This document shows, one piece after another, positions 9,953 through 19,274 of a stretch of 64,000 nucleotides of DNA. Each line of letters begins with the position of its first letter. The stretch's first letter is position 1. The stretch is from Fluviicola sp. (lineage in GTDB: Bacteria > Bacteroidota > Bacteroidia > Flavobacteriales_D > Crocinitomicaceae). The translations under genes and the position numbers were made by a program. The stretch is taken from assembly GCA_029866325.1 (NCBI GenBank), contig JARWZO010000010.1:62001-126000 (forward strand), read 5' to 3'. The notes under the pieces were generated by a model. It was not told the origin of the DNA and did not search any database. It saw only the letters and a list, made by a program, of their open reading frames with translations.

Positions 9953-10846
9953 CTAATCGTTCTCCGCCAACCCTCGCTGATGCAAATCATAGATCATTCC
10001 ATCAGACAATCCGACTTTGGGAACAAATAACTCCTTACAACCAAGTTCTTTCATACAAAACGTGAAAATTTCCAATGCAGGAACGATTACATCAGCCCTA
10101 TCCGGCTTTAGCTGGAAACGATCCATACGCTGATTCACGGAAAGCTCTGATAAATCGGTATACAGCGTTTGCATTTGACTCAGCTTGACCGGTGATTTTT
10201 CTTTTATGCCGAGCAGTTTGTGGATTTTGTTGATGTTTCCACCAGTGGCGTATACGGTATGCGGATCGTTTAATTCCACATTCTGCGCAATCCAATCGTG
10301 TACAGCATCCCAATCTACCTGATCGACTTTTCCTTTCAACATACGCACTGTTCCGATATCGAAAGATTTAGCAGCAACACGTTCCCCATGTTCAAATACA
10401 TTAATTTCGGTTGAACCGCCACCCACATCAATTACCAGATAGGGTTTGTCTTTCGAAATATCCAATAGGACGAAGGTTCCGAAAATCAATCGGGCTTCTT
10501 CATCACCGGAAATGATTTCTATTTCGACACCCGTCTCCTCCTTTATTAAACGAATTATTTCGTTGCCATTTTCCGCATCACGCATGGCCGAGGTGGCACA
10601 AGCACGAATTTTTTCCACATCAAAAATACTCGCGATTAACTCAAACGCTTTCATGGTTTTGAGGAAGTCATCCGCTTTTCTTGAACTAATTTTTCCGTTT
10701 TCAAAAACTTCTTCCCCCAAGCGCAATGGCAAACGTGTGTACGATATTTTCTTTACGAAAACATGTCCGTTTTCCTGCGCCATTTCTCCGATCAATAACC
10801 GGGCGGCATTGGAACCAATATCAATTGCTGCGTATTTTTTTGCCAT
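9953..10846 (-). CDS. Ppx/GppA phosphatase family protein
   Basis: AAIDIGSNAARLLIGE; VIDVGGGSTEINVFEHG; ATGGNINKIHKLLG. Confidence 0.9.
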   Translation of the reverse strand: MAKKYAAIDIGSNAARLLIGEMAQENGHVFVKKISYTRLPLRLGEEVFENGKISSRKADDFLKTMKAFELIASIFDVEKIRACATSAMRDAENGNEIIRLIKEETGVEIEIISGDEEARLIFGTFVLLDISKDKPYLVIDVGGGSTEINVFEHGERVAAKSFDIGTVRMLKGKVDQVDWDAVHDWIAQNVELNDPHTVYATGGNINKIHKLLGIKEKSPVKLSQMQTLYTDLSELSVNQRMDRFQLKPDRADVIVPALEIFTFCMKELGCKELFVPKVGLSDGMIYDLHQRGLAEND

Positions 10847-10898
10847 ACCAAATTTGCGAGTAGCAAAATTAAGAATATAAACAGGCTGCGGAAGGACG

Positions 10899-10937
10899 AA
10901 GAAAAAAAAATGCCGTCTACCAAAGCAGACGGCATTC
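10899..10937 (-). terminator. Rho-independent terminator downstream of ileS/T9SS remnant
   Basis: ATGCCGTCT-accaaagc-AGACGGCAT hairpin with A9 on the + strand (U tract on the - strand transcript). Confidence 0.8.
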
Positions 10938-10956
10938 TTGACAAAATTGTATTGAT

Positions 10957-11135
10957 TTATTGAACGATTATTTTCTTGGTAACCGTTCCTGTATTCATGT
11001 TCAATTTTACAAAATAAACACCGCCGGAAAGCGCACTAACGTCCATTTTTTCGTTGAAGCTAGCAGAAGCTTGAACTGTTCTGAACGCCACTATTTTTCC
11101 ATCAGCTGAAGTTAATGAAAGCTCAACCGCATTTA
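10957..11135 (-). pseudogene. Headless T9SS type A C-terminal sorting domain remnant overlapping the 3' end of ileS
   Basis: Reverse-strand frame reads ...DWIGESLNAVELSLTSADGKIVAFRTVQASASFNEKMDVSALSGGVYFVKLNMNTGTVTKKIIVQ*; no start codon, no upstream passenger; frame closed by TGA inside ileS. Confidence 0.75.
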
Positions 11136-14100
11136 AGCTTTCACCAATCCAATCTTCGCGTCACCTTCTTCCAGTAAATCAATCACTTGCGGGGAAATAG
11201 TTACCGTTCCGAATGTAATTTCAGTGGCCAATACTTCGTTGCACACATATTCCTGATTTTGGGCAATCGCCGACTGAATTTCAGCGGTACTTTCCAGTGT
11301 CAGTTGAATGCGGTCTGTTACTTCCAAACCTGAATCTTTGCGGAGGTTCTGAATACGGTTCACCAACTCACGGGCAATTCCTTCCTGACGCAATTCTTCT
11401 GTAATGGTGCTATCTAAAGCCACTGTTAAACCACCTTCTGAAGCAACTAGCCAACCCGGAATATCTTCGGCGCGAATTTCAAAATCAAGTAAATCCAATT
11501 CGATCACATCACCCATTACTTCGCCTTTCCAACCGGCATTGAGTTCTACTCCGGCAATATCACCTTGGTCAAACTCGGCAACCAAAGCAGCAATGGCTTT
11601 CATTTGTTTTCCATATTTCGGACCGATGGTCTTGAAATTCGGTTTGATAGATTTCACGAAAACAGTGTTTGATGCATCTAGCAATTCCAGTTCTTTCACG
11701 TTTACTTCCGACAAGATCAATTCCTGAACATGCAAGATATTCTTGGCAAACTGGTCGTTGAGAATTGGCACCATGATTTTCTGAAGCGGCTGACGCACGC
11801 GGATTTTCTCCTTTTTACGCAAGGCCAACACCAACGAAGAAACCCGTTGAGCAATGTCCATTTGTGCTTCTAATTCAGTATCAATAACGGTAGAATCACT
11901 TACTGGAAAATCAGCTAAATGCACTGAATTCGCAGCGTGTTTTCCGGTAATGTTATTCAAATCGGTAAACAACTGATCGGGATAGAACGGAGCAATAGGC
12001 GAAGCCAATAACGCAACCGTTTCTAGACAAGTATACAGGGTTTGATAAGCCGAAATTTTGTCAGTTGAGTAATCACCTTTCCAGAAACGGCGACGGCACA
12101 AACGCACGTACCAGTTGGAAAGTTGATCGGAAACAAATTCCTGAATCAATCGTCCGGCTCGTGTAGGTTCATAGCTTTCATAGGCTGCATCCACCTGAGC
12201 TATCAATGAATGCAATTTCGATAATATCCAACGGTCGATTTCAGGACGATCATTCAAGGCAACCTCATCTTCGGCATAAGAGAATCCATCGATATTGGCA
12301 TACAAAGTGAAGAAAGAATACGTATTGTAGAGCGTTCCGAACAACTTGCGTTGTACTTCGGTGATTCCTTCTTCGTCAAATTTGAGGTTGTCCCACGGTT
12401 GCGCATTGGTAATCATGTACCAACGCGTTGCATCAGGACCGTATTTGGCCAATGTTTCAAACGGATCAACGGCATTGCCCAATCGTTTTGACATTTTAAG
12501 TCCATTTTTGTCGAGTACCAAACCGTTGGAAACCACGTTTTTATAGGCAACGCTATCAAACACCATTGTTGCAATTGCGTGCAAAGTATAGAACCATCCA
12601 CGGGTTTGGTCAACACCTTCTGCAATGAAATCTGCAGGAAATGCGGCACCTGAATCAACTAAGTTTTTATTCTCGAACGGATAATGCCACTGCGCATAAG
12701 GCATTGCGCCCGAATCGAACCACACATCGATCAAATCACTTTCACGCTTCATCGGTTTACCCGAAGGTGAAACCAATACGATTAAATCGACGTAGTTTTT
12801 ATGTAGATCGAGTTGCGCGTAGTTCTCGTCTGAAAAGTCGTTCGGTACAAAACCCGCCAACGGATTTTCAGTCATCACACCTGCAGCAACGGCTTTATCG
12901 CATTCTGCTTTCAATTGTTCCACCGAGTTGATACAGATTTGCTCTGAACGATCTTCAGTAGACCAGATCGGAATCGGAATTCCCCAATAACGCGAACGCG
13001 ACAGGTTCCAGTCGTTGGCATTTTCGAGCCAGTTCCCAAAACGCCCCGTTCCTGTCGATTCCGGTTTCCATTGGATCGTATTGTTGAGCGCCGTCATGCG
13101 TTCCTTCACGTCGGTTACTTTGATAAACCATGAATCGAGCGGGTAATACAAGACAGGTTTGTCGGTTCGCCAGCAATGCGGGTAGCTGTGTTCGTATTTT
13201 TCGACCTTAAACGCACGATTTTGCTCTTTCAGGAAGATCGAAATCTGTACATCAACTGATTTATCCGGTTTTTCGTCATCGGCGTAATATTCATTTTTCA
13301 CAAACATGCCAGCCCATTGCGGAACTTCCTTACGGAAACGTCCACGCAAATCAACCAACGGAACCGGATTGTTGTTTTCGTCTAATACCAACATTGCCGG
13401 AACACCCGATTCTGCTGCAACACGCGCATCATCCGCACCGAAAGTTGGCGCAATATGTACAATTCCCGTACCGTCTGAAGTGGTTACAAAATCTCCTGAA
13501 ATCACACGGAAAGCCTCTTCGGATTTTTCATAAGGCAAGGCTCCGGGGAGTAATTGTTCGTAGTGGATGCCTACTAAGTCGGAGCCTAAACATGAACCTG
13601 AAACAAAATAAGGAATGGTTTTGTCACCCGCAGTATAATTAACCAATTCAGCTCGTGTTTCAACCGCTACATATCCTTTCGAAAACTGATAACCCACCAA
13701 TTCTTTCGCCAGAATCACATTGATTGGCTCATGCGTGTATTGATTAAAGGTTTCCACCAATACGTACTCGATTTTCGGACCAACACATAAGGCTGTATTT
13801 GAAGGAAGCGTCCACGGGGTTGTGGTCCAAGCTAGGAAGAAGGTGGTTGCCACCCTCCTCGATCCTTCCGCCTCAGGCGGAGAAAAAGGAAGAGATTCCC
13901 CTTCATTCACTTTAAACTGCGCTACGACAGTTGTATCTTTTACATCCTGGTAACAACCGGGTTGATTCAATTCGTGCGACGACAAACCTGTTCCGGCAGC
14001 CGGAGAATACGGTTGGATGGTATATCCTTTATAGAGTAAATTCTTGTTGTACAATTCGCCCAGCAACCACCAAACAGACTCCATGTATTTGGGTTCGTAC

Positions 14101-14555
14101 GTAATATACGGATCGTTCATATCCACCCAATAGCCCATTTTTTCGGTCAGGCGGTTCCAGATATCAGTGTAGCGCATGACTGCTTCACGGCAGGCTTTGT
14201 TGTAATCTTCCACCGAAATTTTAGTGCCGATGTCTTCCTTGGTGATTCCCAATTCCTTTTCCACACCCAATTCCACAGGCAAACCGTGCGTATCCCAGCC
14301 GGCTTTACGCTTTACTTGAAATCCTTTCAGGGTTTTGTAGCGACAAAAAATATCTTTAATCGATCGGGCCATTACGTGGTGAATCCCCGGTAATCCGTTA
14401 GCCGAAGGCGGACCTTCAAAGAAAACGAATGGTGTTTTTCCTTCACGCGAAGAAACGGATGCTTCGAAGACACCGTTTGCTTTCCATTTTTGCAACACTT
14501 CTTCTGCCACATTGGGCAAATCCAATCGATTGTATTCCTGATATTTTTGACTCAT
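11133..14555 (-). CDS. ileS: Isoleucyl-tRNA synthetase with an in-frame palindromic insertion
   Basis: FFEGPPSANGLPGIHHVMARSIKD, TTTPWTLPSNTALCV, GLKMSKRLGNAVDP; 1140 aa. Confidence 0.97.
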   Translation of the reverse strand: MSQKYQEYNRLDLPNVAEEVLQKWKANGVFEASVSSREGKTPFVFFEGPPSANGLPGIHHVMARSIKDIFCRYKTLKGFQVKRKAGWDTHGLPVELGVEKELGITKEDIGTKISVEDYNKACREAVMRYTDIWNRLTEKMGYWVDMNDPYITYEPKYMESVWWLLGELYNKNLLYKGYTIQPYSPAAGTGLSSHELNQPGCYQDVKDTTVVAQFKVNEGESLPFSPPEAEGSRRVATTFFLAWTTTPWTLPSNTALCVGPKIEYVLVETFNQYTHEPINVILAKELVGYQFSKGYVAVETRAELVNYTAGDKTIPYFVSGSCLGSDLVGIHYEQLLPGALPYEKSEEAFRVISGDFVTTSDGTGIVHIAPTFGADDARVAAESGVPAMLVLDENNNPVPLVDLRGRFRKEVPQWAGMFVKNEYYADDEKPDKSVDVQISIFLKEQNRAFKVEKYEHSYPHCWRTDKPVLYYPLDSWFIKVTDVKERMTALNNTIQWKPESTGTGRFGNWLENANDWNLSRSRYWGIPIPIWSTEDRSEQICINSVEQLKAECDKAVAAGVMTENPLAGFVPNDFSDENYAQLDLHKNYVDLIVLVSPSGKPMKRESDLIDVWFDSGAMPYAQWHYPFENKNLVDSGAAFPADFIAEGVDQTRGWFYTLHAIATMVFDSVAYKNVVSNGLVLDKNGLKMSKRLGNAVDPFETLAKYGPDATRWYMITNAQPWDNLKFDEEGITEVQRKLFGTLYNTYSFFTLYANIDGFSYAEDEVALNDRPEIDRWILSKLHSLIAQVDAAYESYEPTRAGRLIQEFVSDQLSNWYVRLCRRRFWKGDYSTDKISAYQTLYTCLETVALLASPIAPFYPDQLFTDLNNITGKHAANSVHLADFPVSDSTVIDTELEAQMDIAQRVSSLVLALRKKEKIRVRQPLQKIMVPILNDQFAKNILHVQELILSEVNVKELELLDASNTVFVKSIKPNFKTIGPKYGKQMKAIAALVAEFDQGDIAGVELNAGWKGEVMGDVIELDLLDFEIRAEDIPGWLVASEGGLTVALDSTITEELRQEGIARELVNRIQNLRKDSGLEVTDRIQLTLESTAEIQSAIAQNQEYVCNEVLATEITFGTVTISPQVIDLLEEGDAKIGLVKA
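13842..13903. repeat. Short palindromic repeat inserted in frame in ileS
   Basis: Contains GGTGG-TTG-CCACC and TCCGCCT-C-AGGCGGA (13867..13881); encodes the atypical ESLPFSPPEAEGSRRVAT just before TTFFLAWTTTPWTLP. The same 15-bp palindrome recurs at 51166..51180. Confidence 0.65.
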
Positions 14556-14616
14556 TGGTCTGTATTGTTTTTTGATAACGCACCGCTTAAAACGAGGGCG
14601 GGCGCGAATATACGCA

Positions 14617-14657
14617 AAAAAGGCCTAATCCGCTTGCGACGAATAGACCTCTTTTAG
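14617..14657. terminator. Hairpin between ileS and the HNH-like gene
   Basis: AAAAAAGGCCTA ... TAGACCTCTTTT imperfect inverted repeat with flanking A/T tracts. Confidence 0.5.
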
Positions 14658-14675
14658 TCTGAGATTGTAACACTA

Positions 14676-15257
14676 TTACTCTGCTCGCTTCAAGGTTTTG
14701 TGTATATGTGAAATACTACAATTAAAGCGTTTAGCGAGCACAGCAAGTGTTAATTTTTCGGTTGCGTGAAGCTTCCGAATTTCCTGTTTTTGGTCTTCCG
14801 AAAGCGGGTCGGGACGTCCCATGGCTTTGTTACCACCTTTAGGTCCGTATTTCGCCCGTCGTTTATCCCACAAAGTGGAATTATCACGCAATCCGAGTTC
14901 AAATCCTCGTTTGATGGATTCACTGAAACTACTCCAAACCAAATTTACCACTGAATTATTACGCGGGTCACCGTCTAGGTGGATCACCACCTTCCGTTTT
15001 CGCGGCTTGTCATTGGGAACGTAAACTAGAGCAACCATTTTGTGCGGATATACCGTTCGGCGCTTACCTCTATCATCAATGAGGTCAGTCATCAGGAATC
15101 CGTTTGAAGGATGAACTCTTAGCAATTTTTCTTTTCCTGAAAAAATCATTTTTCTTCCTGACTTGTATTGTTTTACTCGATCCAACGAACGTATCGTTCC
15201 GATGGTCGAAATCTCGTAATCCGTAAATCCCGGGATGGGTTTCCAAACTATGTCCAT
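14676..15257 (-). CDS. NUMOD4 / HNH-type endonuclease-like protein with C-terminal HTH
   Basis: N-term WKPIPGFTDYEISTIGTIRSLDR (NUMOD4), HNH-like VIHLDGDPRNNSVVNLVWSSFSES, C-term HTH LTLAVLAKRFNCSISHIHKTLKR. Confidence 0.85.
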   Translation of the reverse strand: MDIVWKPIPGFTDYEISTIGTIRSLDRVKQYKSGRKMIFSGKEKLLRVHPSNGFLMTDLIDDRGKRRTVYPHKMVALVYVPNDKPRKRKVVIHLDGDPRNNSVVNLVWSSFSESIKRGFELGLRDNSTLWDKRRAKYGPKGGNKAMGRPDPLSEDQKQEIRKLHATEKLTLAVLAKRFNCSISHIHKTLKRAE

Positions 15258-15532
15258 AACTATTACTATTTAAGTGAAGTGGTATTAAAAGATTCTTACT
15301 AAATATTATGCCAAACTCCGTTATATCTCTTAAAAATTTCAATTCACACCAGACGTTTCACCAGAGAAAAAAATAGGCATCAACGGCAATTACGAATTTT
15401 TTTTACGTTTGGATGTTACACAAGACGAATATTTATGAATTAATAACTTTTATGCCTCATTTTCAGCTACAAAGGGGTAGTTTTTGGAGAAAAAGTCTGC
15501 GGTTATTTCGGGAAAAAGTCAATTTTAATCGT

Positions 15533-15562
15533 TTTGCATGAAAAAAGGAAAGTGTATCTTTG
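15533..15562 (+). promoter_or_regulatory. Bacteroidetes-type sigma-A promoter upstream of the acyl-CoA carboxylase gene
   Basis: TTTG (15533..15536) - 18 bp - TATCTTTG (15555..15562); consensus is TTTG-N19-TAnnTTTG. Confidence 0.6.
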
Positions 15563-15581
15563 GCTTCCACAAACACATTTC

Positions 15582-17126
15582 ATGAACAATCGCAATACCG
15601 AGTTACAAAACAAACGAGAAAAAGCCCAGTTGGGGGGCGGACAAGCGCGCATTGACAAACAACATGCTCAGGGAAAACTGAGTGCCCGCGAACGCATCAC
15701 ATTGTTGTTGGATGAAGGATCTTTTCAAGAGATCGGTATGTTCGTTGAACACCGTGCTACTTCCTTCGGATTGGATAAATTGAAAAGTCCCGGAGATGGT
15801 GTAGTTACCGGTTTTGGTACCGTTCACGGTCGATTGATATACGTGTTTTCACAAGATTTCACGGTTTTGGGCGGTTCACTTTCCGAAACACATGCCGAAA
15901 AAATCTGCAAAATATTGGAATTGGCTATGAAAAACGGTGCGCCTGTGATCGGATTGAACGATTCGGGTGGTGCTCGTATTCAGGAAGGTGTGGTTTCATT
16001 GGCAGGTTATGCTGATATTTTTTACCTCAATACGCGTGCTTCTGGCGTGGTGCCACAAATCAGCGTGATCATGGGGCCGTGTGCCGGTGGAGCGGTTTAT
16101 AGTCCGGCTTTGACCGATTTTGTCTTCATGGTAGAAGATACTTCTTACATGTTTGTTACTGGGCCGAATGTGGTAAAAACCGTTACTCACGAAGAAGTTT
16201 CGAGCGAAGATTTGGGTGGCGCAAAAGCACATGCAGAAAAATCGGGCGTTACACACTTTACCGCTGCAAATGATGTGGAATGTTTGCGCAAGGTGCGCGA
16301 ATTAGTAACCTACATGCCGCAAAACACGCTAGAACTTCCTCCGATTGCAAGCAGCAAACCGTTTAGCAAAGACAAACTGAATCGCATTCAGCAAATTATG
16401 CCCGATAATTCAAACTCACCTTACGATATTCGCGAGGTGATTGATTGTTTGATCGATGACGATACCTTCCGCGAAGTGCAACAAGATTTCGCCACCAATA
16501 TTGTGGTTGGTTTTGCACGTTTAGATGGCCGTTCCATCGGAATTATTGCCAATCAACCGGCTTCTATGGCGGGAGTTTTAGATATCGATTCTTCGCGCAA
16601 AGGTGCTCGCTTCGTACGTTTTTGCGATGCGTTTAATATTCCGTTGCTTGTTTTGGAAGATGTTCCGGGCTTTTTACCTGGAACCGATCAGGAATGGCGT
16701 GGAATCATCACACACGGGGCAAAATTGTTGTATGCATTCTCTGAAGCAACAGTACCAAGAGTGACAGTGATTACCCGCAAAGCTTACGGTGGCGCGTTCG
16801 ACGTAATGAACAGTAAAAACATTGGTGCCGACCTTAATTATGCTTGGCCAACAGCTGAAATTGCCGTAATGGGTGCAAAAGGTGCCGCTGAAATTATTTT
16901 TAAATCGGAAATTGCGGCGGCGGAAGACAAAGAGGCGAAATGGAAAGAAAAAGAAGCTGAATACGCCGAAATGTTTGCCAATCCATATCGTGCAGCCGAA
17001 CGTGGTTTTGTAGATGATGTGATCTTGCCGGAAGAAACGCGTTCAAAACTGATTGCTGCCTTCAAAATGCTGGAGAATAAATCGGAAACCTTGCCGAAGA
17101 AGAAACATGGGAATATCCCTTTATGA
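15582..17126 (+). CDS. Acyl-CoA carboxylase, carboxyltransferase (beta) subunit (propionyl/methylmalonyl-CoA type)
   Basis: [94 protein letters not shown]-like C-terminus. The track start 15534 overlaps the promoter. Confidence 0.95.
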   Translation: MNNRNTELQNKREKAQLGGGQARIDKQHAQGKLSARERITLLLDEGSFQEIGMFVEHRATSFGLDKLKSPGDGVVTGFGTVHGRLIYVFSQDFTVLGGSLSETHAEKICKILELAMKNGAPVIGLNDSGGARIQEGVVSLAGYADIFYLNTRASGVVPQISVIMGPCAGGAVYSPALTDFVFMVEDTSYMFVTGPNVVKTVTHEEVSSEDLGGAKAHAEKSGVTHFTAANDVECLRKVRELVTYMPQNTLELPPIASSKPFSKDKLNRIQQIMPDNSNSPYDIREVIDCLIDDDTFREVQQDFATNIVVGFARLDGRSIGIIANQPASMAGVLDIDSSRKGARFVRFCDAFNIPLLVLEDVPGFLPGTDQEWRGIITHGAKLLYAFSEATVPRVTVITRKAYGGAFDVMNSKNIGADLNYAWPTAEIAVMGAKGAAEIIFKSEIAAAEDKEAKWKEKEAEYAEMFANPYRAAERGFVDDVILPEETRSKLIAAFKMLENKSETLPKKKHGNIPL

Positions 17127-17160
17127 TGCTTGATTTTTTATGTTGGATTTTTGATTAGAT
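17125..17160. repeat. ATGTTGGATTTTTGAT-family repeat, single arm, copy B
   Basis: GATGCTTGATTTTTTATGTTGGATTTTTGATTAGAT overlapping the carboxylase stop codon. Confidence 0.65.
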
Positions 17161-17193
17161 CTAACTTCAAAAACAACATTTCTATTAATCAGA

Positions 17194-17988
17194 GTGACAA
17201 TGATTTTTAAGTACAAAAGCGTATTTAATGCTCTTTTTCTGTCCTATTCAATATTAGGATTTATCGTATTTTCGTTATACGCATTAGCGGCAAGAGAAAT
17301 TCCGAATCCGTCATTACTTGAAGAAATCAATCACGAGTTCCTAATTTTGATTTATTTGGGTTCCTCTATAAGTGTTCCAATCTTGGCTTATAATGAATCC
17401 AACTACCTAGTACCAATTCTCCTTATTCATTTTGTGTTAGCCTTTTGGATTCTAATTGCTCCTTTTTTTTTCGAAGTCTTTCTATATCAGCTTTCTGATC
17501 ATCCATGGGTACTTAGTCCTTTGATTATTTTCTTCTTTTTCCCACTGTCGGCTCTCGGTACGTTGTTTTCTATTTATAGTTTAACAGTTCGCTTACTCAA
17601 AATAAAACTCTTTAATCGGCCCTCGCTCAATGAGGTTTTTTCACGCATGCTCGGTTTAGGACTACTCTTGTTATTCGTACAAATTCTATATGTAAAAACG
17701 CGGGTAACAACTAACGATATTTCTGATTTTCAGCAATTAAAGGCGCGTTCTTTTCAGTATAAAATGGTCAATTATGGTGGCTCAACCGAAAGTAACTACT
17801 TGAATTATGTTCGTATAAAGGTTCGTAACACAACAAAGTCTGAAGTGCTAAAAATCCCTATTGCCAATTTTACCGATAATCTTTATGCTGAGCCAAATGA
17901 CTCTCTGATAAAAGCGGCAAATACATCAATCATATTTGTCAAACGAAACGATTCAATTGTTGGGACGATTAAAATCAGCACTTACTAA
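17194..17988 (+). CDS. Hypothetical multi-pass membrane protein
   Basis: Complete ORF with several hydrophobic segments (LFLSYSILGFIVFSLYALA; LLIHFVLAFWILIAPFFFEVFLY); no family recognised. Confidence 0.55.
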   Translation: MTMIFKYKSVFNALFLSYSILGFIVFSLYALAAREIPNPSLLEEINHEFLILIYLGSSISVPILAYNESNYLVPILLIHFVLAFWILIAPFFFEVFLYQLSDHPWVLSPLIIFFFFPLSALGTLFSIYSLTVRLLKIKLFNRPSLNEVFSRMLGLGLLLLFVQILYVKTRVTTNDISDFQQLKARSFQYKMVNYGGSTESNYLNYVRIKVRNTTKSEVLKIPIANFTDNLYAEPNDSLIKAANTSIIFVKRNDSIVGTIKISTY

Positions 17989-17997
17989 AATTGTTTA

Positions 17998-18120
17998 TGT
18001 TGGATTTTTGATTAGATCTTGGAGATAGCCTTGGTCTGTCCTAAAAACCCTTATGGTTCGGACTAAATCTCTGTCTACTTAGGAAAACCTCATCCATCAT
18101 CAAAAATCCAACATCAAGCC
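17998..18120. repeat. ATGTTGGATTTTTGAT-family inverted repeat element, copy C
   Basis: ATGTTGGATTTTTGATTAGATCT faces ATCAAAAATCCAACAT (18099..18114). Confidence 0.7.
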
Positions 18121-18215
18121 TCACTTTTAGGTTGTTCATTCGTTGCAAACGGTATCTCGCATCTTCGGAGAAAATATTATTGTAAATTGGTCCGCGCGAT
18201 ACTAGTTGTGTTTTC

Positions 18216-19274
18216 ATGCAAAAACGGATTCTTTACCATATTTCCTTTTGGGTTGCTTACGTACTTTTTAAAAGCTACCTCAACTTTTCAACGTCACCTG
18301 ATGCTGAAAAGGGAATCGCTTCGTTCCAATTATTCATCGAATCACTTGTGCCGCAGTTAATGTATTTGGTGGTGAAAATCCCTATGGTTTACGCACTATT
18401 CGGCATCATCAACAAATACTTCCAACATCAATGGTCGCTGCCGAAATCCGTTTTGATTGCACTGCTGATTTTCGCTGTTTCTATTATTAATTACATTCTG
18501 ATCAATCATTTTGTGATCTTGAATTGGTATTACGGATACCACGAACCCTTTCAAACGAGCCTTCTTTTGGGAAGCATCATCTATACTTCATTCATCATTA
18601 GTTTTACCTGCGGAATAGCAATTGCTATTAAACTCATTCGCATGAATCTCCGTCAAAAAGAGGCTTCTCAGGAAGTGATGAAAAAAAAGCTGGAAACGGA
18701 ATTGAACCTGTTAAAATCACAAATCAACCCGCATTTTCTATTCAACACGCTGAATAATATCTATTCATTAGCGATGAAAAAGTCAGACGATACGGGACCT
18801 GTGGTGATGAAATTGTCGAAACTGCTTCGCTTTATGTTATACGAATCAGAGAAAGACCTCATTTTGATCAGCGAAGAAGTAAAATTGCTCGAAGATTACA
18901 TTGAACTGGAGCGCATTCGCTACAACGATCGTTTATCACTAACCATTTCTATTGAAATTTCCAATCCGAACGCTACAATAACTCCGCTGCTCCTACTTCC
19001 GTTGATTGAAAACGCGTTCAAACATGGAGCTAGCGAAAGCATGAAAACGGTTTTTATTGAAGTCGTTATTTCTGAGCAAAATAATCACCTAAAAGCTTCG
19101 GTAAAAAATAGCAAAGAGCGAAATGCACTGCCTGTTGATTGCGGAGGAATCGGGCTAAAAAACGTACGAAGACAACTCGAACTCACTTACAGCGATTTTT
19201 CCTTGGATGTGAAAAACGAAGAACACTTGTTTAATGTAGATCTGGAAATTGATTTGGGATCATATATGTTATGA
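18216..19274 (+). CDS. LytS/YehU-type sensor histidine kinase
   Basis: QINPHFLFNTLNNIYSLA (His_kinase motif) and LLLLPLIENAFKHG; N-terminal TM segments. Confidence 0.9.
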   Translation: MQKRILYHISFWVAYVLFKSYLNFSTSPDAEKGIASFQLFIESLVPQLMYLVVKIPMVYALFGIINKYFQHQWSLPKSVLIALLIFAVSIINYILINHFVILNWYYGYHEPFQTSLLLGSIIYTSFIISFTCGIAIAIKLIRMNLRQKEASQEVMKKKLETELNLLKSQINPHFLFNTLNNIYSLAMKKSDDTGPVVMKLSKLLRFMLYESEKDLILISEEVKLLEDYIELERIRYNDRLSLTISIEISNPNATITPLLLLPLIENAFKHGASESMKTVFIEVVISEQNNHLKASVKNSKERNALPVDCGGIGLKNVRRQLELTYSDFSLDVKNEEHLFNVDLEIDLGSYML

